Assembly: GCA_025356095.1 (NCBI GenBank)
Contig: JANXUR010000094.1
Span: 1-37,436 of the forward strand
From: Acidobacteriaceae bacterium
Lineage (GTDB): Bacteria; Acidobacteriota; Terriglobia; Terriglobales; Acidobacteriaceae
DNA length: 37,436 nucleotides
Direction: 5' to 3'
Below, in pieces: positions 1 to 10,552 of this stretch. The notes beneath the pieces were generated by a model. The model did no database searches, was not told where the DNA came from, and worked only from the letters and a program-made list of their open reading frames with translations. Both the position numbers and the translations under genes were made by a program. Every line of letters begins with the position of its first letter. Positions within the stretch are counted from its first letter, which is position 1.

Positions 1-300
1 GTTTACGGCAGATTTCCGGCCCATCCATGCCCGGCATCATCCAATCCAGAATCACTAACCGAGGAGCTTGTTCGGTTTGCAGAATCTGCCACGCGTCGGT
101 GCCATTGCTGGTCACGGTCAACTGATATCCCCACTTGCCCAGCCAATTTTGCAAGACGCTGCGGAACACGGCATCGTCTTCCGCCAATAGAACGCTGCGG
201 ACAGCCTTCTTGTCGGGCTCGGGGGCTTGTGGCACTAGGTGGCTACGTTCGTACGACTTCGGCGATACCACCACTGGCAATTCTGCACTCATACTCTGGC

Positions 301-304
<4 letters not shown>
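1..304 (-). CDS. Response regulator, receiver domain (cut by window edge)
   Basis: Only the first 101 residues are in the window; the gene runs off the left edge. After a linker of about 35 residues comes a CheY-like receiver domain: acidic pair D43-D44 in LLAEDD and phospho-acceptor D87 in [10 protein letters not shown]. Its ATG overlaps the TGA of the upstream hybrid kinase (ATGA, 4 nt), so the two are translationally coupled and this is the likely final phospho-acceptor of the relay. The output domain is not visible. The style of the receiver (AEDD...WGY...[10 protein letters not shown]) resembles receiver-GGDEF proteins, so a diguanylate cyclase output is possible, but that is inference. 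The receiver call is firm; function beyond phosphotransfer is open. Confidence 0.85.
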
Positions 305-3167
<2,863 letters not shown>

Positions 3168-3171
<4 letters not shown>

Positions 3172-3719
3172 TTTCCGGGGTGCACCAGTTCGGCCAGCGC
3201 CAGAAATTGCGCACGCAGCCCTAAACGACCCGACTCCGCCGCGTCCATATTGACCCTAAAGTGATACCTGTCCGCGTCCTCCGTCATCTCCACCACCCCG
3301 CCAGCTTGGCAGAAGCCAGGGGCCTCGCTCACGGTTAACACGTTGCTGCCTTGCAGCGACTCCAGCAAGGGTGCGACATGGCGGACACTCGCGACGCCCA
3401 CGAAAGCCAAGCGGCACTGCCGCACCTGCTCCAGACGCCGCACTATTTGAACTTCCACCTTCTGCCCGTGAATCTGCCTGCCAGCCACCTGGCCTTGCAT
3501 TGCAACCGCGAGCAGAGGGTCGCCCAGCACACAGACTCGAAATAGCGCACTGGGCGGAAAGCTATCCTGCGGCCACTCGGCAAATTCCGCCAAGTGCAGT
3601 AGCACCCACACTTTCGTACGCAATCGTTGACTGCCCTCTTGCCCCACGGCGCCACTCGAAAGCAGCAGCGCTATTGCAACCATCGGTAGCAGCTTCCTAG
3701 CCCAAGCCCTTCCGCGCAC
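3168..3719 (-). CDS. YfiR family periplasmic regulator (DUF4154)
   Basis: Matches the YfiR/DUF4154 family by its pattern: a short hydrophobic leader, then [15 protein letters not shown], a central [11 protein letters not shown] strand, an [15 protein letters not shown] segment and a GGVVEM...FRVNMDAA end. In Pseudomonas YfiR is a small periplasmic protein that represses the diguanylate cyclase YfiN by acting on its periplasmic sensor. Here its partner is the coupled downstream histidine kinase. I chose a GTG start at 3719 (183 residues) because it puts a clean signal peptide (RKLLP plus a hydrophobic core ending near AVGQ) at the N-terminus, with GGGAG upstream. An in-frame ATG at 3815 would add 32 residues without signal-like features. 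Confidence 0.8.
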
Positions 3720-3862
3720 TTTAGGGAACTCCCACTTCCAGTACGTCCCGCCCGTCAACCCATCCGTGGAATGACACAGCGATCCTTGTCTTCCACTTCG
3801 GCAAGGAGTCTGCATGGGATTACCCGGCCCCGCCTCCCCGTACCTTGGTCACCTCACTCCGC

Positions 3863-3868
3863 TATAAT
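3863..3868 (+). promoter_or_regulatory. -10 element of a predicted leaderless promoter (SDR gene)
   Basis: Consensus TATAAT whose first base is 12 nt before the ATG at 3875. Transcription would begin at or next to the start codon. There is no Shine-Dalgarno between (CCGGCC) and no convincing -35 at 16-18 nt. Confidence 0.55.
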
Positions 3869-3874
3869 CCGGCC

Positions 3875-4663
3875 ATGGATACCGGACTTAAAGGTCGTGT
3901 CGCCCTCGTCGCCGCGTCCAGCCAAGGCATTGGCTTGGCCGCTGCTGAAAAACTCGCCGCCGAAGGCTGTAAACTCGCCCTCTGCGCCCGCACCCGCGCC
4001 ACTCTCGACGCTGCTGCGGAGAGCATTCGCTCGCGGTATGGCGTCGAGGTGCTCGCCGAAACCTTCGACGTGACCGACCCTGCCCACGTGCACGACTTTG
4101 TGGCAGCCACTGTCGCCCGCTTTGGCAGCGTGGATATTTGTGTCACCAACGCCGGAGGTCCGCCCGCCAAAGGCTTCCTCGCCTGCACACTCGACGATTG
4201 GCACAACGCTGTCAACGCCAACTTCCTCAGCACCGTCTATTTCGCCCGAGAGGTGATTCCCCACATGCAGCAAAAACAATGGGGACGCATCATTACCGTC
4301 ACTTCCATTACCACCAAGCAGCCAATCCCTGACCTCGTGCTCTCCAACGCCGTGCGTGCGGCCGTGGTCGGCTTGGTGAAGAGCCTTGCTAATGAGTTCG
4401 GCAAAGACGGCATTCTGGTGAACAACGTAGGCCCCGGCTATACCGCCACGGACCGGCTGAAGAGCCTGGCAGCGGGACGTGCCCAAGCCACGGGAAAGAC
4501 AGAAGAAGAATTGTTTGCAGTGTGGGCCGCAGATTCTGCGGTGAAGCGCGTTGGCACACCCGAAGAAGTAGCCGCCGTGATCGTGTGGCTCGCCTCCGAG
4601 TGCGCCAGCTTTGTCACCGGACAAACCATTCTGGCCGACGGTGGCGCCTACAAAGGCTTGTAG
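3875..4663 (+). CDS. Non-canonical short-chain dehydrogenase/reductase
   Basis: 262-residue Rossmann-fold SDR resembling FabG-like 3-oxoacyl-ACP reductases over its whole length: cofactor loop AASSQGIG (13-20), NAG (92-94), active-site serine S144 in TVTSITT, and a C-terminal GQTILADGG. The usual TGxxxGIG is degenerate, and the catalytic YxxxK is replaced by SNAVR (S157, R161), so Tyr and Lys of the SDR tetrad are absent. This fits the atypical BKR-like SDR subgroup that lacks a perfect tetrad. The substrate is unknown and classical ketoreductase chemistry is doubtful. ATG at 3875 is preferred over the upstream in-frame TTG at 3845 because of the TATAAT and the position of the first beta strand. 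Expressed away from the signalling operon on its left. Confidence 0.88.
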   Translation: MDTGLKGRVALVAASSQGIGLAAAEKLAAEGCKLALCARTRATLDAAAESIRSRYGVEVLAETFDVTDPAHVHDFVAATVARFGSVDICVTNAGGPPAKGFLACTLDDWHNAVNANFLSTVYFAREVIPHMQQKQWGRIITVTSITTKQPIPDLVLSNAVRAAVVGLVKSLANEFGKDGILVNNVGPGYTATDRLKSLAAGRAQATGKTEEELFAVWAADSAVKRVGTPEEVAAVIVWLASECASFVTGQTILADGGAYKGL

Positions 4664-4696
4664 GCTCGCTTGTCCGCCCTCACCTGTTTCCAGTAC

Positions 4697-4722
4697 CCTC
4701 GAATACGTTCTTATATTCGAGG
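4697..4722 (+). promoter_or_regulatory. Perfect 9-bp hairpin that includes the aminotransferase ribosome-binding site
   Basis: CCTCGAATA (4697-4705) and TATTCGAGG (4714-4722) are exact reverse complements with an 8-nt loop, followed by TTTTA. The GAGG at 4719-4722 is the only Shine-Dalgarno for the ATG at 4729, so a folded mRNA would hide it. It could also act as a terminator for the SDR gene (hairpin plus T run) or as a protein-binding dyad. Confidence 0.6.
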
Positions 4723-4728
4723 TTTTAT

Positions 4729-5913
4729 ATGCGTCCCTTAGCAACCCGTCTTAATGTGCTCAGTGGTGAAGGTGCCCTGAGCGTTTTTGCCCGCGCCAAA
4801 GAACTCGAGCGTCAGGGCCGTTCCATCATTCATCTCGAACTGGGCGAGCCCGACTTCCATGCCGCGCCCTCTGTCGTCACCGCGCTGAAAGCGGCGATTG
4901 ACGCAGGGCACGACCGCTATTGTCAGGTGCCGGGCATCCCCGCCCTGCGCGAAGAGTTATGTGCTTACCTGAAGCGTACTCGTAATCTGGATGTCACTCC
5001 CGGCGACATTGTGGTCTCCCCCGGAGCCAAGACTGCGCTGTTCAACGCGTTGATGGCGATCGTAGATCCCGGCGACGAAGTTTTATACCCTGACCCCGGC
5101 TTCCCCGGGTATCCTTCTATTCCGCAAGGCTTTGGCGGCGTGGTTGTGCCCTACAAGCTGGATGCCAGCCGCCAGATGCAGCCCGACGCGGATGAGATCG
5201 CGCGGCTGATTACGCCGCGCACCAAGGCCATCATCACTTGCTCACCCAATAACCCAACCGGCACGGTTTATACCGACATGGTGCAACGCCGCATTGCCGA
5301 GCTGGCGGTCGAGCACGACTTGTATGTGCTGTCGGATGAGATTTACAGCCGCATCAGCTTTAAGGGTGAGTACCAGTCCATGCGCAGCTATCCCGGCATG
5401 GCCGAACGTACCTTGGTGATTGACGGCTTCTCCAAGAGCTTCGCCATGACGGGCTGGCGGCTGGGCTACACGGTCGCGCCGTCACACTTGATTCCGGCAC
5501 TCGATTTGATCGCCATCAACAGCTACACCTGCGTCGCGGAGTTTACCCAATATGCGGCCATCGCCGCCCTGCGCGACGTGGAGAACCAAACCGACCGAAT
5601 GGCTGCCGAGTTCCGCCACCGTCGCGACGTTTTCACCACCGCACTCAACCAGATTCCCGGCTTCCACTGCGAACCTTGCGACGGCGCGTTCTATGCCTGG
5701 GTTAACATCACCGGAACCGGGATCAGCGCGGAAGAAGTCTGCCGTCTTATGCTCGAAGAAGCCGGGGTCGCAGGCATTCCCGGCAAGGCCTTCGGCGAAG
5801 CTGGCCGTGACTTTGTACGATTTTCCTTTGTAAGTGCGCCCGCGAAGTTAGAAGAAGCAGCAGCGCGCATCCAGAAGATCAGCGTCGCGTGGCAGGCCGT
5901 AGCGGCAAGATAA
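4729..5913 (+). CDS. PLP-dependent class I/II aminotransferase (aspartate aminotransferase type)
   Basis: 394-residue cytoplasmic fold-type I PLP enzyme. Visible landmarks: substrate-binding LELGEPDF (36-43), PNNPTGTV (173-180), D203 and Y206 in LSDEIYS, Schiff-base lysine K236 in DGFSKSFAMTGWRLGY, and a C-terminal FVRFSF holding the carboxylate-binding arginine. Best match is the aspartate/aromatic family (AspC/PatA-like); the amino donor cannot be fixed from sequence. Threonine and leucine genes lie in the same window, but no shared transcript with them is visible. ATG at 4729 is chosen because conserved sequence begins directly there and GAGG lies 6 nt upstream, inside a hairpin. Confidence 0.92.
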   Translation: MRPLATRLNVLSGEGALSVFARAKELERQGRSIIHLELGEPDFHAAPSVVTALKAAIDAGHDRYCQVPGIPALREELCAYLKRTRNLDVTPGDIVVSPGAKTALFNALMAIVDPGDEVLYPDPGFPGYPSIPQGFGGVVVPYKLDASRQMQPDADEIARLITPRTKAIITCSPNNPTGTVYTDMVQRRIAELAVEHDLYVLSDEIYSRISFKGEYQSMRSYPGMAERTLVIDGFSKSFAMTGWRLGYTVAPSHLIPALDLIAINSYTCVAEFTQYAAIAALRDVENQTDRMAAEFRHRRDVFTTALNQIPGFHCEPCDGAFYAWVNITGTGISAEEVCRLMLEEAGVAGIPGKAFGEAGRDFVRFSFVSAPAKLEEAAARIQKISVAWQAVAAR

Positions 5914-5920
5914 GACGGCA

Positions 5921-5940
5921 CCCCGCTCATCGAAGCGGGG
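5921..5940 (+). terminator. GC hairpin after the aminotransferase
   Basis: CCCCGC and GCGGGG (5921-5926, 5935-5940) form a 6-bp stem with an 8-nt loop 8 nt after the aminotransferase stop. There is no T run, so it is a weak terminator or an mRNA-end hairpin upstream of the cupin. Confidence 0.35.
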
Positions 5941-5960
5941 CGGCACGAATGGAGACACCG

Positions 5961-6344
5961 ATGAGCGACCAACGCACCACACCGAACGGCGCTAAGCACA
6001 TCCCTTGGGACACCATACCTGAGGAAGAACTTACTCCCCTGCTGCACCGCCAATTTGTCGTAGGCAAGGATGTGATGTTCGCCCGCGTGTTACTCAAAAA
6101 GGGGTGCATTGTCCCCGAGCACCAACACGTCAACGAACAGGTCACCTTTGTGGCCGAAGGAGCGCTCAAGTTTTGGATAGACGGCGAAGAGATCGTCGTC
6201 CGCACTGGAGAAGTGTTGACCATCCCCAGCAACATGCCCCACAAAGCCGAGGCACTCGAAGACACGGTGGACTATGACATCTTCAACCCTCCCCGCGCCG
6301 ACTGGATCAACAAAACGGATGACTACTTGCGGGGCCAGAAGTAA
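5961..6344 (+). CDS. Small cupin-domain protein
   Basis: 127 residues forming a single cupin barrel. Motif 1 is seen around VPEHQHVNEQVTFVAEGALKF (metal-ligand pattern HxH...E) and motif 2 around GEVLTIPSNMPHKAEAL, with the final histidine. A metal site is therefore likely intact. Small stand-alone cupins cover many reactions (dioxygenases, isomerases, sugar or ligand sensors), and nothing here decides which. Start: the ATG at 5961 has GGAG six nt upstream; an ATG at 5949 in the same frame has no such site. It follows the aminotransferase by 47 bp and may be co-transcribed. Confidence 0.85.
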   Translation: MSDQRTTPNGAKHIPWDTIPEEELTPLLHRQFVVGKDVMFARVLLKKGCIVPEHQHVNEQVTFVAEGALKFWIDGEEIVVRTGEVLTIPSNMPHKAEALEDTVDYDIFNPPRADWINKTDDYLRGQK

Positions 6345-6389
6345 AAGCCGCTTCGAACTCATCACGGTACGCCGAAATGGGGCCCCGCC

Positions 6390-6432
6390 TTAGTGCCCCA
6401 CCCGCCGCTTGCAGTCTGGCGGTGGAAGGTGG
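6390..6432. repeat. GTGCCCCACC motif with imperfect inverted repeat between convergent genes
   Basis: Between the convergent cupin and VOC genes lies GTGCCCCACCCGCC followed after about 11 nt by GGCGGTGG, an imperfect hairpin with one bulge. It may serve both genes as a terminator. The CCCCACC core recurs near 8979, 24845 and 31517. Confidence 0.4.
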
Positions 6433-6456
6433 ATATGCCGAAAATAAGCTCGCTGG

Positions 6457-7389
6457 CTATTGCCTCGGGCTTTCTGCAGTGAACTCTGAGCAGCATGGCT
6501 TCATCACGGGCTGAAACTCCATTAACTCAACCCGCGTGCCGTCGGGGTCATAGAAGTTAGCTTGCCACTTGCCGTCTTTACCCATCTGCGGACCATCATG
6601 GCGTGGGCTGAGGCGGTCTTCCCGGTACAGTGTAGCCACGGCTTCTTCCATATTCGCCACGCCTAGTGAAAAGTGATTCAACACTCCCAGCGTTCGTGCG
6701 TCCACCTTATCCGCAGGGGTATCTGACCCCTCACCCACCATCATGTACTCCAGCCAGTCGTGGCCGTCGGGCACCTGCTGCGAAATCCAATCTACCTTGC
6801 CCGGCTGCATCGCTCCATACCAATAAGGCTTGAAGCCGAGTATCTCGCGATAGAAGTGATCTTCCGCCGCCTTGCTATGCACCAAGTACCCCACATGAAT
6901 CACGCGAGTGCCAATCGGCCGCGCGTTCGCTGCCATCGCAACTGGCTTCCCCGGCTGCACAAACTTCACGATATTGCCTTCCGGGTCTTTGACGGCAAAC
7001 CAGCGGCTGCCATCGCTTGCGAGCTGCACCGCCACCGCTGTCTCCACCCCATGCGCCCGCAAATACTGCCGCATTCCATCCGCATCCACCGTGTTGAATG
7101 CAACGCACGAAATGCGGCTCATGCCTTGCTGTGGCGGCAGGGGCAGCACCTCCACAAACTGGGTAGGACTGAAGTAATACCGAGAACCCTTCGCATCCAG
7201 TGGGTCAGAGCCCTTCACCGCTCCCAGCAGGTGACCATAAAAATTTTCACTGGCTTTCGCGTCACTGGTATAGACGCACATATGCGAGATCCCAATGATC
7301 GCCGGACTGCTCTGCTGCCCTGCGGCAATACCGACTGCGCTGATCACTCCAGCGACCACCGTAACAAGCCGCATCCACTGTCTCATCAT
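6457..7389 (-). CDS. Exported protein with two VOC (glyoxalase-like) domains
   Basis: 310 residues: a signal peptide (MMRQWMRLVTVVAGVISAVG...AAGQQ) and two tandem vicinal-oxygen-chelate modules, the first opening with GISHMCVYTSDAKASENFY and the second with VIHVGYLVHSKAAEDHFYREI. Each module keeps a His near its first strand and ends with an acidic residue in its last strand (FVEVLPL; RVELMEF), as in metal-binding VOC folds such as glyoxalase I, dioxygenases and resistance proteins. The substrate is unknown. ATG at 7389 has GGAGG upstream. It lies 46 bp behind the exported hydrolase on the same strand, so the two probably form an operon for an extracytoplasmic compound. Confidence 0.85.
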   Translation of the reverse strand: MMRQWMRLVTVVAGVISAVGIAAGQQSSPAIIGISHMCVYTSDAKASENFYGHLLGAVKGSDPLDAKGSRYYFSPTQFVEVLPLPPQQGMSRISCVAFNTVDADGMRQYLRAHGVETAVAVQLASDGSRWFAVKDPEGNIVKFVQPGKPVAMAANARPIGTRVIHVGYLVHSKAAEDHFYREILGFKPYWYGAMQPGKVDWISQQVPDGHDWLEYMMVGEGSDTPADKVDARTLGVLNHFSLGVANMEEAVATLYREDRLSPRHDGPQMGKDGKWQANFYDPDGTRVELMEFQPVMKPCCSEFTAESPRQ

Positions 7390-7435
7390 TACTCCGCCTC
7401 CTTCGCCTGCAACGCTACTCACATAGTCCCGAGCC

Positions 7436-8506
7436 TCAGTTGCCCAAATGCTTCTCCAGGAATCCAGCCATAATATGGTTCGCTTCTTTTGACTCTGGTA
7501 GAAACGGGTTGTTCCAAAACGCATGGGGTAGCGCCTCAAACACTACTAAATGTGCGTCCACCCCATCACGCAGATATGCCCGATGCAGAGTCACTGTACC
7601 GCTCAGCAGTAAGTCGCGGCCGCTGGTGATAAACAAGGTCGGCGGAAAGCCCGTATGATCCGCATAAAGGGGCGACAACACCGGGTCCTTGGGGTTTGTT
7701 TCTTTGGTGTAGTACCTAGACTCCGGCGGGCCGGGCTGGGGAACATCAAGGTGCCCAGAAAATCCGTTGAGAGCATAGAGCGCCATTGAATCCCCCGCTT
7801 GACTGAAATCTCCCAACCCGGAAAATATCCCAGTCACCGCTGGCATAGGCAACTGTAGCTGCTTGAGTTTTGCCGTTACCTCCGCCGTCAAAATCGCGCC
7901 GGCTGACGTGCCATAGATACCGATATAGCCCGGCTTGTAAGCCTTGAGCAACTCTTTGTACACGGCTATGGCATCGTCTAACCCCTTCGGGAACGGATGC
8001 TCCGGTGCCAGTCGGTACAGCACCGCCACCACCCTGATTCCGGTAAGGTTGGCAATCGGAATTGTTTCGGTCAGTGACCCAGAATCGGAATCAAAGCCGC
8101 CACCATGCAGATTGATTAGCACGCGGTCGCGCTTATGTGCTGCCATCGTCAGCGGCGTGACTATCCGCACCGGCACACCCGCGATGGTCGCGGCCTCCAC
8201 GTTCACGGGATATAGTTTTTTCGACGCTTCCCCCGCCCCCGCCTGCCACTGGTCAGTACCTGAGCGGCGCTGCTCCAGTGTTTGCGGCACAGCCTCATCC
8301 GACGCTTGTCGCGCCAGTTCCCGCTGCGCTTCGAGACTAATCGTCGTGGGGACGGGGACCACCCTCGTGACGTGAGCCGTTCCGTCTGGCGCAATCTTGC
8401 TGCTATTCATTGGTTTCGCCCCACCTATCGGCGTCTGCGCATATCCACTCGCCGCACTTGCTCCAAGCGCAATTACCACCACCCACCGCCACAGTCGTGT
8501 GCCCAT
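7436..8506 (-). CDS. Exported alpha/beta hydrolase (hormone-sensitive-lipase-like esterase)
   Basis: 356 residues with a signal peptide (about 1-23, ending SGYAQ). Catalytic features of alpha/beta hydrolase fold-3 / HSL-type esterases: oxyanion-hole HGGG (134-137), nucleophile S201 in GTSAG, D298 in SGRDLLLS, and H328 in LPHAF. YRLAPEHPFP (164-173) is also typical of this family. Expected activity is hydrolysis of short-chain carboxylic esters in the periplasm or outside; the substrate is unknown. ATG at 8506 has AGGAGG upstream and begins the signal peptide directly; longer in-frame starts would add non-signal sequence. It is first in a two-gene unit with the VOC protein and diverges from the DUF4242 gene. 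Confidence 0.9.
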   Translation of the reverse strand: MGTRLWRWVVVIALGASAASGYAQTPIGGAKPMNSSKIAPDGTAHVTRVVPVPTTISLEAQRELARQASDEAVPQTLEQRRSGTDQWQAGAGEASKKLYPVNVEAATIAGVPVRIVTPLTMAAHKRDRVLINLHGGGFDSDSGSLTETIPIANLTGIRVVAVLYRLAPEHPFPKGLDDAIAVYKELLKAYKPGYIGIYGTSAGAILTAEVTAKLKQLQLPMPAVTGIFSGLGDFSQAGDSMALYALNGFSGHLDVPQPGPPESRYYTKETNPKDPVLSPLYADHTGFPPTLFITSGRDLLLSGTVTLHRAYLRDGVDAHLVVFEALPHAFWNNPFLPESKEANHIMAGFLEKHLGN

Positions 8507-8617
8507 GCCAGCCCCTCCTTTCACTGCACACAGTAAACACCACACACTATACTCGACTTGCATCTGAGATTCGATTTAACTTGTTATTCTTTGAGTGTGG
8601 TTTCTCAGGAGGCTCTA

Positions 8618-8893
8618 GTGCCAAAGTACGTGATCGAACGTGAAATTCCCGGGGCGGGCACTCTCACCGCCGCTCAACTCCATGCCATTTCCCAAACGTC
8701 CTGCGGCGTGTTGCGCTCCATGGGCTCAGAGATTCAGTGGCTGCAAAGCTACGTGACCCCGGACAAGATCTATTGCGTTTACATCGCTCCCAACGCGGAG
8801 ATGGTGCTGGAACATGCGCAAAAGGGCGGCTTCCCCGCCAATCGCGTTTCTGAAGTCAAGACGATGATTGACCCCACCTCGGCGGAAGGCTAG
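8618..8893 (+). CDS. DUF4242 family small protein
   Basis: 91 residues matching DUF4242: it opens with KYVIEREIPGAG, then a helix TAAQLHAISQTSCGVLRSMG, the hallmark VTPDKIYCVYIAPNAEMVLEHAQKGGFP and a closing VSEVKTMIDP. Members are ferredoxin-like alpha/beta barrels; one Streptomyces member (SCO4226) binds nickel, but a metal role here is only inference. GTG at 8618 is chosen because AGGAGG sits just upstream and homology begins there. It diverges from the exported hydrolase, and a dyad-rich gap separates it from thrC. Confidence 0.85.
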   Translation: MPKYVIEREIPGAGTLTAAQLHAISQTSCGVLRSMGSEIQWLQSYVTPDKIYCVYIAPNAEMVLEHAQKGGFPANRVSEVKTMIDPTSAEG

Positions 8894-8978
8894 ACAACCC
8901 GGCTTTTCGTAAAAGAGGAAAGTGGAAATGGACTGCCTAGCGTGGCACGGTTTGCGCGTCTGCCTTGCCAGGCAGTGA

Positions 8979-9015
8979 CCCACCTTCGCGTTTGGTGTTT
9001 CGGCGCGAAGGTGGG
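8979..9015. repeat. Perfect 12-bp inverted repeat (REP-like hairpin)
   Basis: CCCACCTTCGCG (8979-8990) and CGCGAAGGTGGG (9004-9015) are exact reverse complements around a 13-nt loop. A smaller hairpin, CTGCC/GGCAG, lies just before it. There is no T run. It sits between the DUF4242 gene and thrC, and its CCCACC arm resembles motifs at 6390, 24845 and 31517. Confidence 0.65.
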
Positions 9016-9036
9016 AGTACGCAAGCCCGCCCCTGC

Positions 9037-9042
9037 GATAAT
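9037..9042 (+). promoter_or_regulatory. -10-like element for thrC
   Basis: TGCGATAAT gives a GATAAT hexamer with a TG dinucleotide one base upstream (extended -10 layout). Its first base is 15 nt before the thrC ATG at 9052, so the 5' leader would be only about 2-3 nt. There is no Shine-Dalgarno in between. Confidence 0.4.
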
Positions 9043-9051
9043 AGAAGCACT

Positions 9052-10443
9052 ATGTCTTGTGCTCTACTCTCTTCCCGCGCCGAACTGCGCTGTGTGGTTT
9101 GCGCCACCGTCACCGCGTCGCCTGCGGAAGATTTTCGCTGTGCCGCTTGCGGAAATTTGCTGGAATGCACCTTCCCCGATTGGCCGTCCCCCGCTGCATC
9201 GCCTCGGCTTGCCGCCGAGCTGAAGCATCTGTGGATCGCGCGGCGCACCTCGTTTGATCACCTCGACCAAAGCGGCGTTTGGCGCTTCCGCGAAATGCTG
9301 CCCACCCTGCCGCACCCTGAGAAGATCATCACGCTGCGCGAAGGCAACACCCCACTCTGGGAGCTGCCCCGTTGCGCTCGCGCTGCTGGCATCAATGAGG
9401 GCCAGCTTTTCGCTAAACATCAGGGCATGAACCCCACTGGCTCTTTTAAGGACACTGGCATGACCGGTGCCATCTCCGTAGCCGCGCAAGGCAGCGCGTT
9501 CTCGGGCCGCGCCGCCAGCAGCGAGGTTCGCTGGGTCGCCTGCGCTTCCACCGGTAACACCTCGGCCAGCATGGCCGCCTATGCCGCGCGCGCAAACATG
9601 CGCAGCGTCGTGCTCATCCCCGAAGGCAAGGTTGCATGGGGCAAGCTTTCGCAGGCGCTGGACTATGGTGCCGTTACATTGCAATTGCGCACCGACTTCG
9701 ATGGTTGCCTAAACCTGCTTACACAAGCTGTGCGGGAGTACCCGATCTATCTGTTGAATTCAGTGAACCCCTATCGCTTGGAAGGACAGAAGACTGCCGC
9801 CGTCGAACTTGCCGAACAGTTGGGCTGGACTCCGCCCGACCATTTGATTGTGCCCGGTGGCAATCTTGGCAACTCGTCCGCACTGGGCAAAGGATTTTTG
9901 GAAATGCACCGGCTCGGCTTAATCTCTCGCCTGCCCAAAATCAGCGTGATTCAAGCCGCCGGAGCCAATCCACTGGCTCGCGCGATGCGCGCAAACAAAG
10001 GCACCAGCCTCACCCCCATCACGCCCGACACCCTCGCTACGGCCATTCGCATCGGTAATCCTGCCTCTTGGCGCAAGGCCGTCCGGGTGGTGCAGCAAAC
10101 CGGCGGCATGGTGGACGACGTGACCGAAGCCGAAATCGCTGTGGCCAAAGCCGAAATTGGCAGCGATGGTATTGGCTGCGAGCCAGCATCCGCCGTCACT
10201 TTGGCCGGGTTGAAAAAGCTCACTGCCAGCGGCTTTGTGCAGCCACATGAAAGCGTGGTGCTGCTGCTCACGGGCCACCTGTTGAAGGATCCCGAATATA
10301 CGATTGACTTCCATCGCGACGCGCTGTTGCCGCAAGCAAGTGATGCCGAACGAGTGGCAATGCAACGGCTGGAGCGCGCACCCATTCAGCTCGATGCCGA
10401 CTTGGGCCAGTTGCTGCGTACGCTGCAAGCAGCCGAGAACTGA
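9052..10443 (+). CDS. thrC: Threonine synthase
   Basis: 463 residues. Converts O-phosphohomoserine to threonine with PLP, in the cytoplasm. The Schiff-base lysine is K133 in GMNPTGSFKDTGM; STGNTSASMAAYAARA and the glycine-rich VPGGNLGNSSALGKG bind the cofactor phosphate. The N-terminus carries a CxxC...CxxC zinc ribbon (C14, C17, C30, C33), a known variant of bacterial and archaeal threonine synthases. ATG at 9052 precedes this ribbon directly. thrB, which makes the substrate, follows 109 bp downstream on the same strand, which strongly supports threonine synthase over other fold-II PLP enzymes. Confidence 0.94.
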   Translation: MSCALLSSRAELRCVVCATVTASPAEDFRCAACGNLLECTFPDWPSPAASPRLAAELKHLWIARRTSFDHLDQSGVWRFREMLPTLPHPEKIITLREGNTPLWELPRCARAAGINEGQLFAKHQGMNPTGSFKDTGMTGAISVAAQGSAFSGRAASSEVRWVACASTGNTSASMAAYAARANMRSVVLIPEGKVAWGKLSQALDYGAVTLQLRTDFDGCLNLLTQAVREYPIYLLNSVNPYRLEGQKTAAVELAEQLGWTPPDHLIVPGGNLGNSSALGKGFLEMHRLGLISRLPKISVIQAAGANPLARAMRANKGTSLTPITPDTLATAIRIGNPASWRKAVRVVQQTGGMVDDVTEAEIAVAKAEIGSDGIGCEPASAVTLAGLKKLTASGFVQPHESVVLLLTGHLLKDPEYTIDFHRDALLPQASDAERVAMQRLERAPIQLDADLGQLLRTLQAAEN

Positions 10444-10472
10444 CCTCAGTGGGCCCCACGCCTTGCGCCTTT

Positions 10473-10492
10473 GCAAACGTGGGCAAACGTGG
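10473..10492. repeat. 10-bp perfect tandem repeat between thrC and thrB
   Basis: GCAAACGTGG occurs twice head to tail (10473-10482, 10483-10492) in the thrC-thrB gap. It could be a replication-slippage product or paired binding sites on one helix face. Confidence 0.7.
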
Positions 10493-10520
10493 AATGCTCA
10501 CGCCATCTTCCAATGTGCTT

Positions 10521-10546
10521 GAAACTCGAAGCTAGAAACGGGAAAC
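10521..10546 (+). repeat. GAAAC array just upstream of thrB
   Basis: GAAACTCGAA, then two more GAAAC units (10535, 10542), ending 7 nt before the thrB ATG. The same 10-mer occurs at 24945 before leuD, and related units occur before leuC and near 20985. Confidence 0.5.
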
Positions 10547-10552
10547 TAACTT

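Noticed and set aside
3845-3874. TTG start of the SDR gene at 3845 and TTGGTC as a -35
   Set aside because: The TATAAT would lie inside the coding region, and TTGGTC is only 12 nt from it, too close for a -35.
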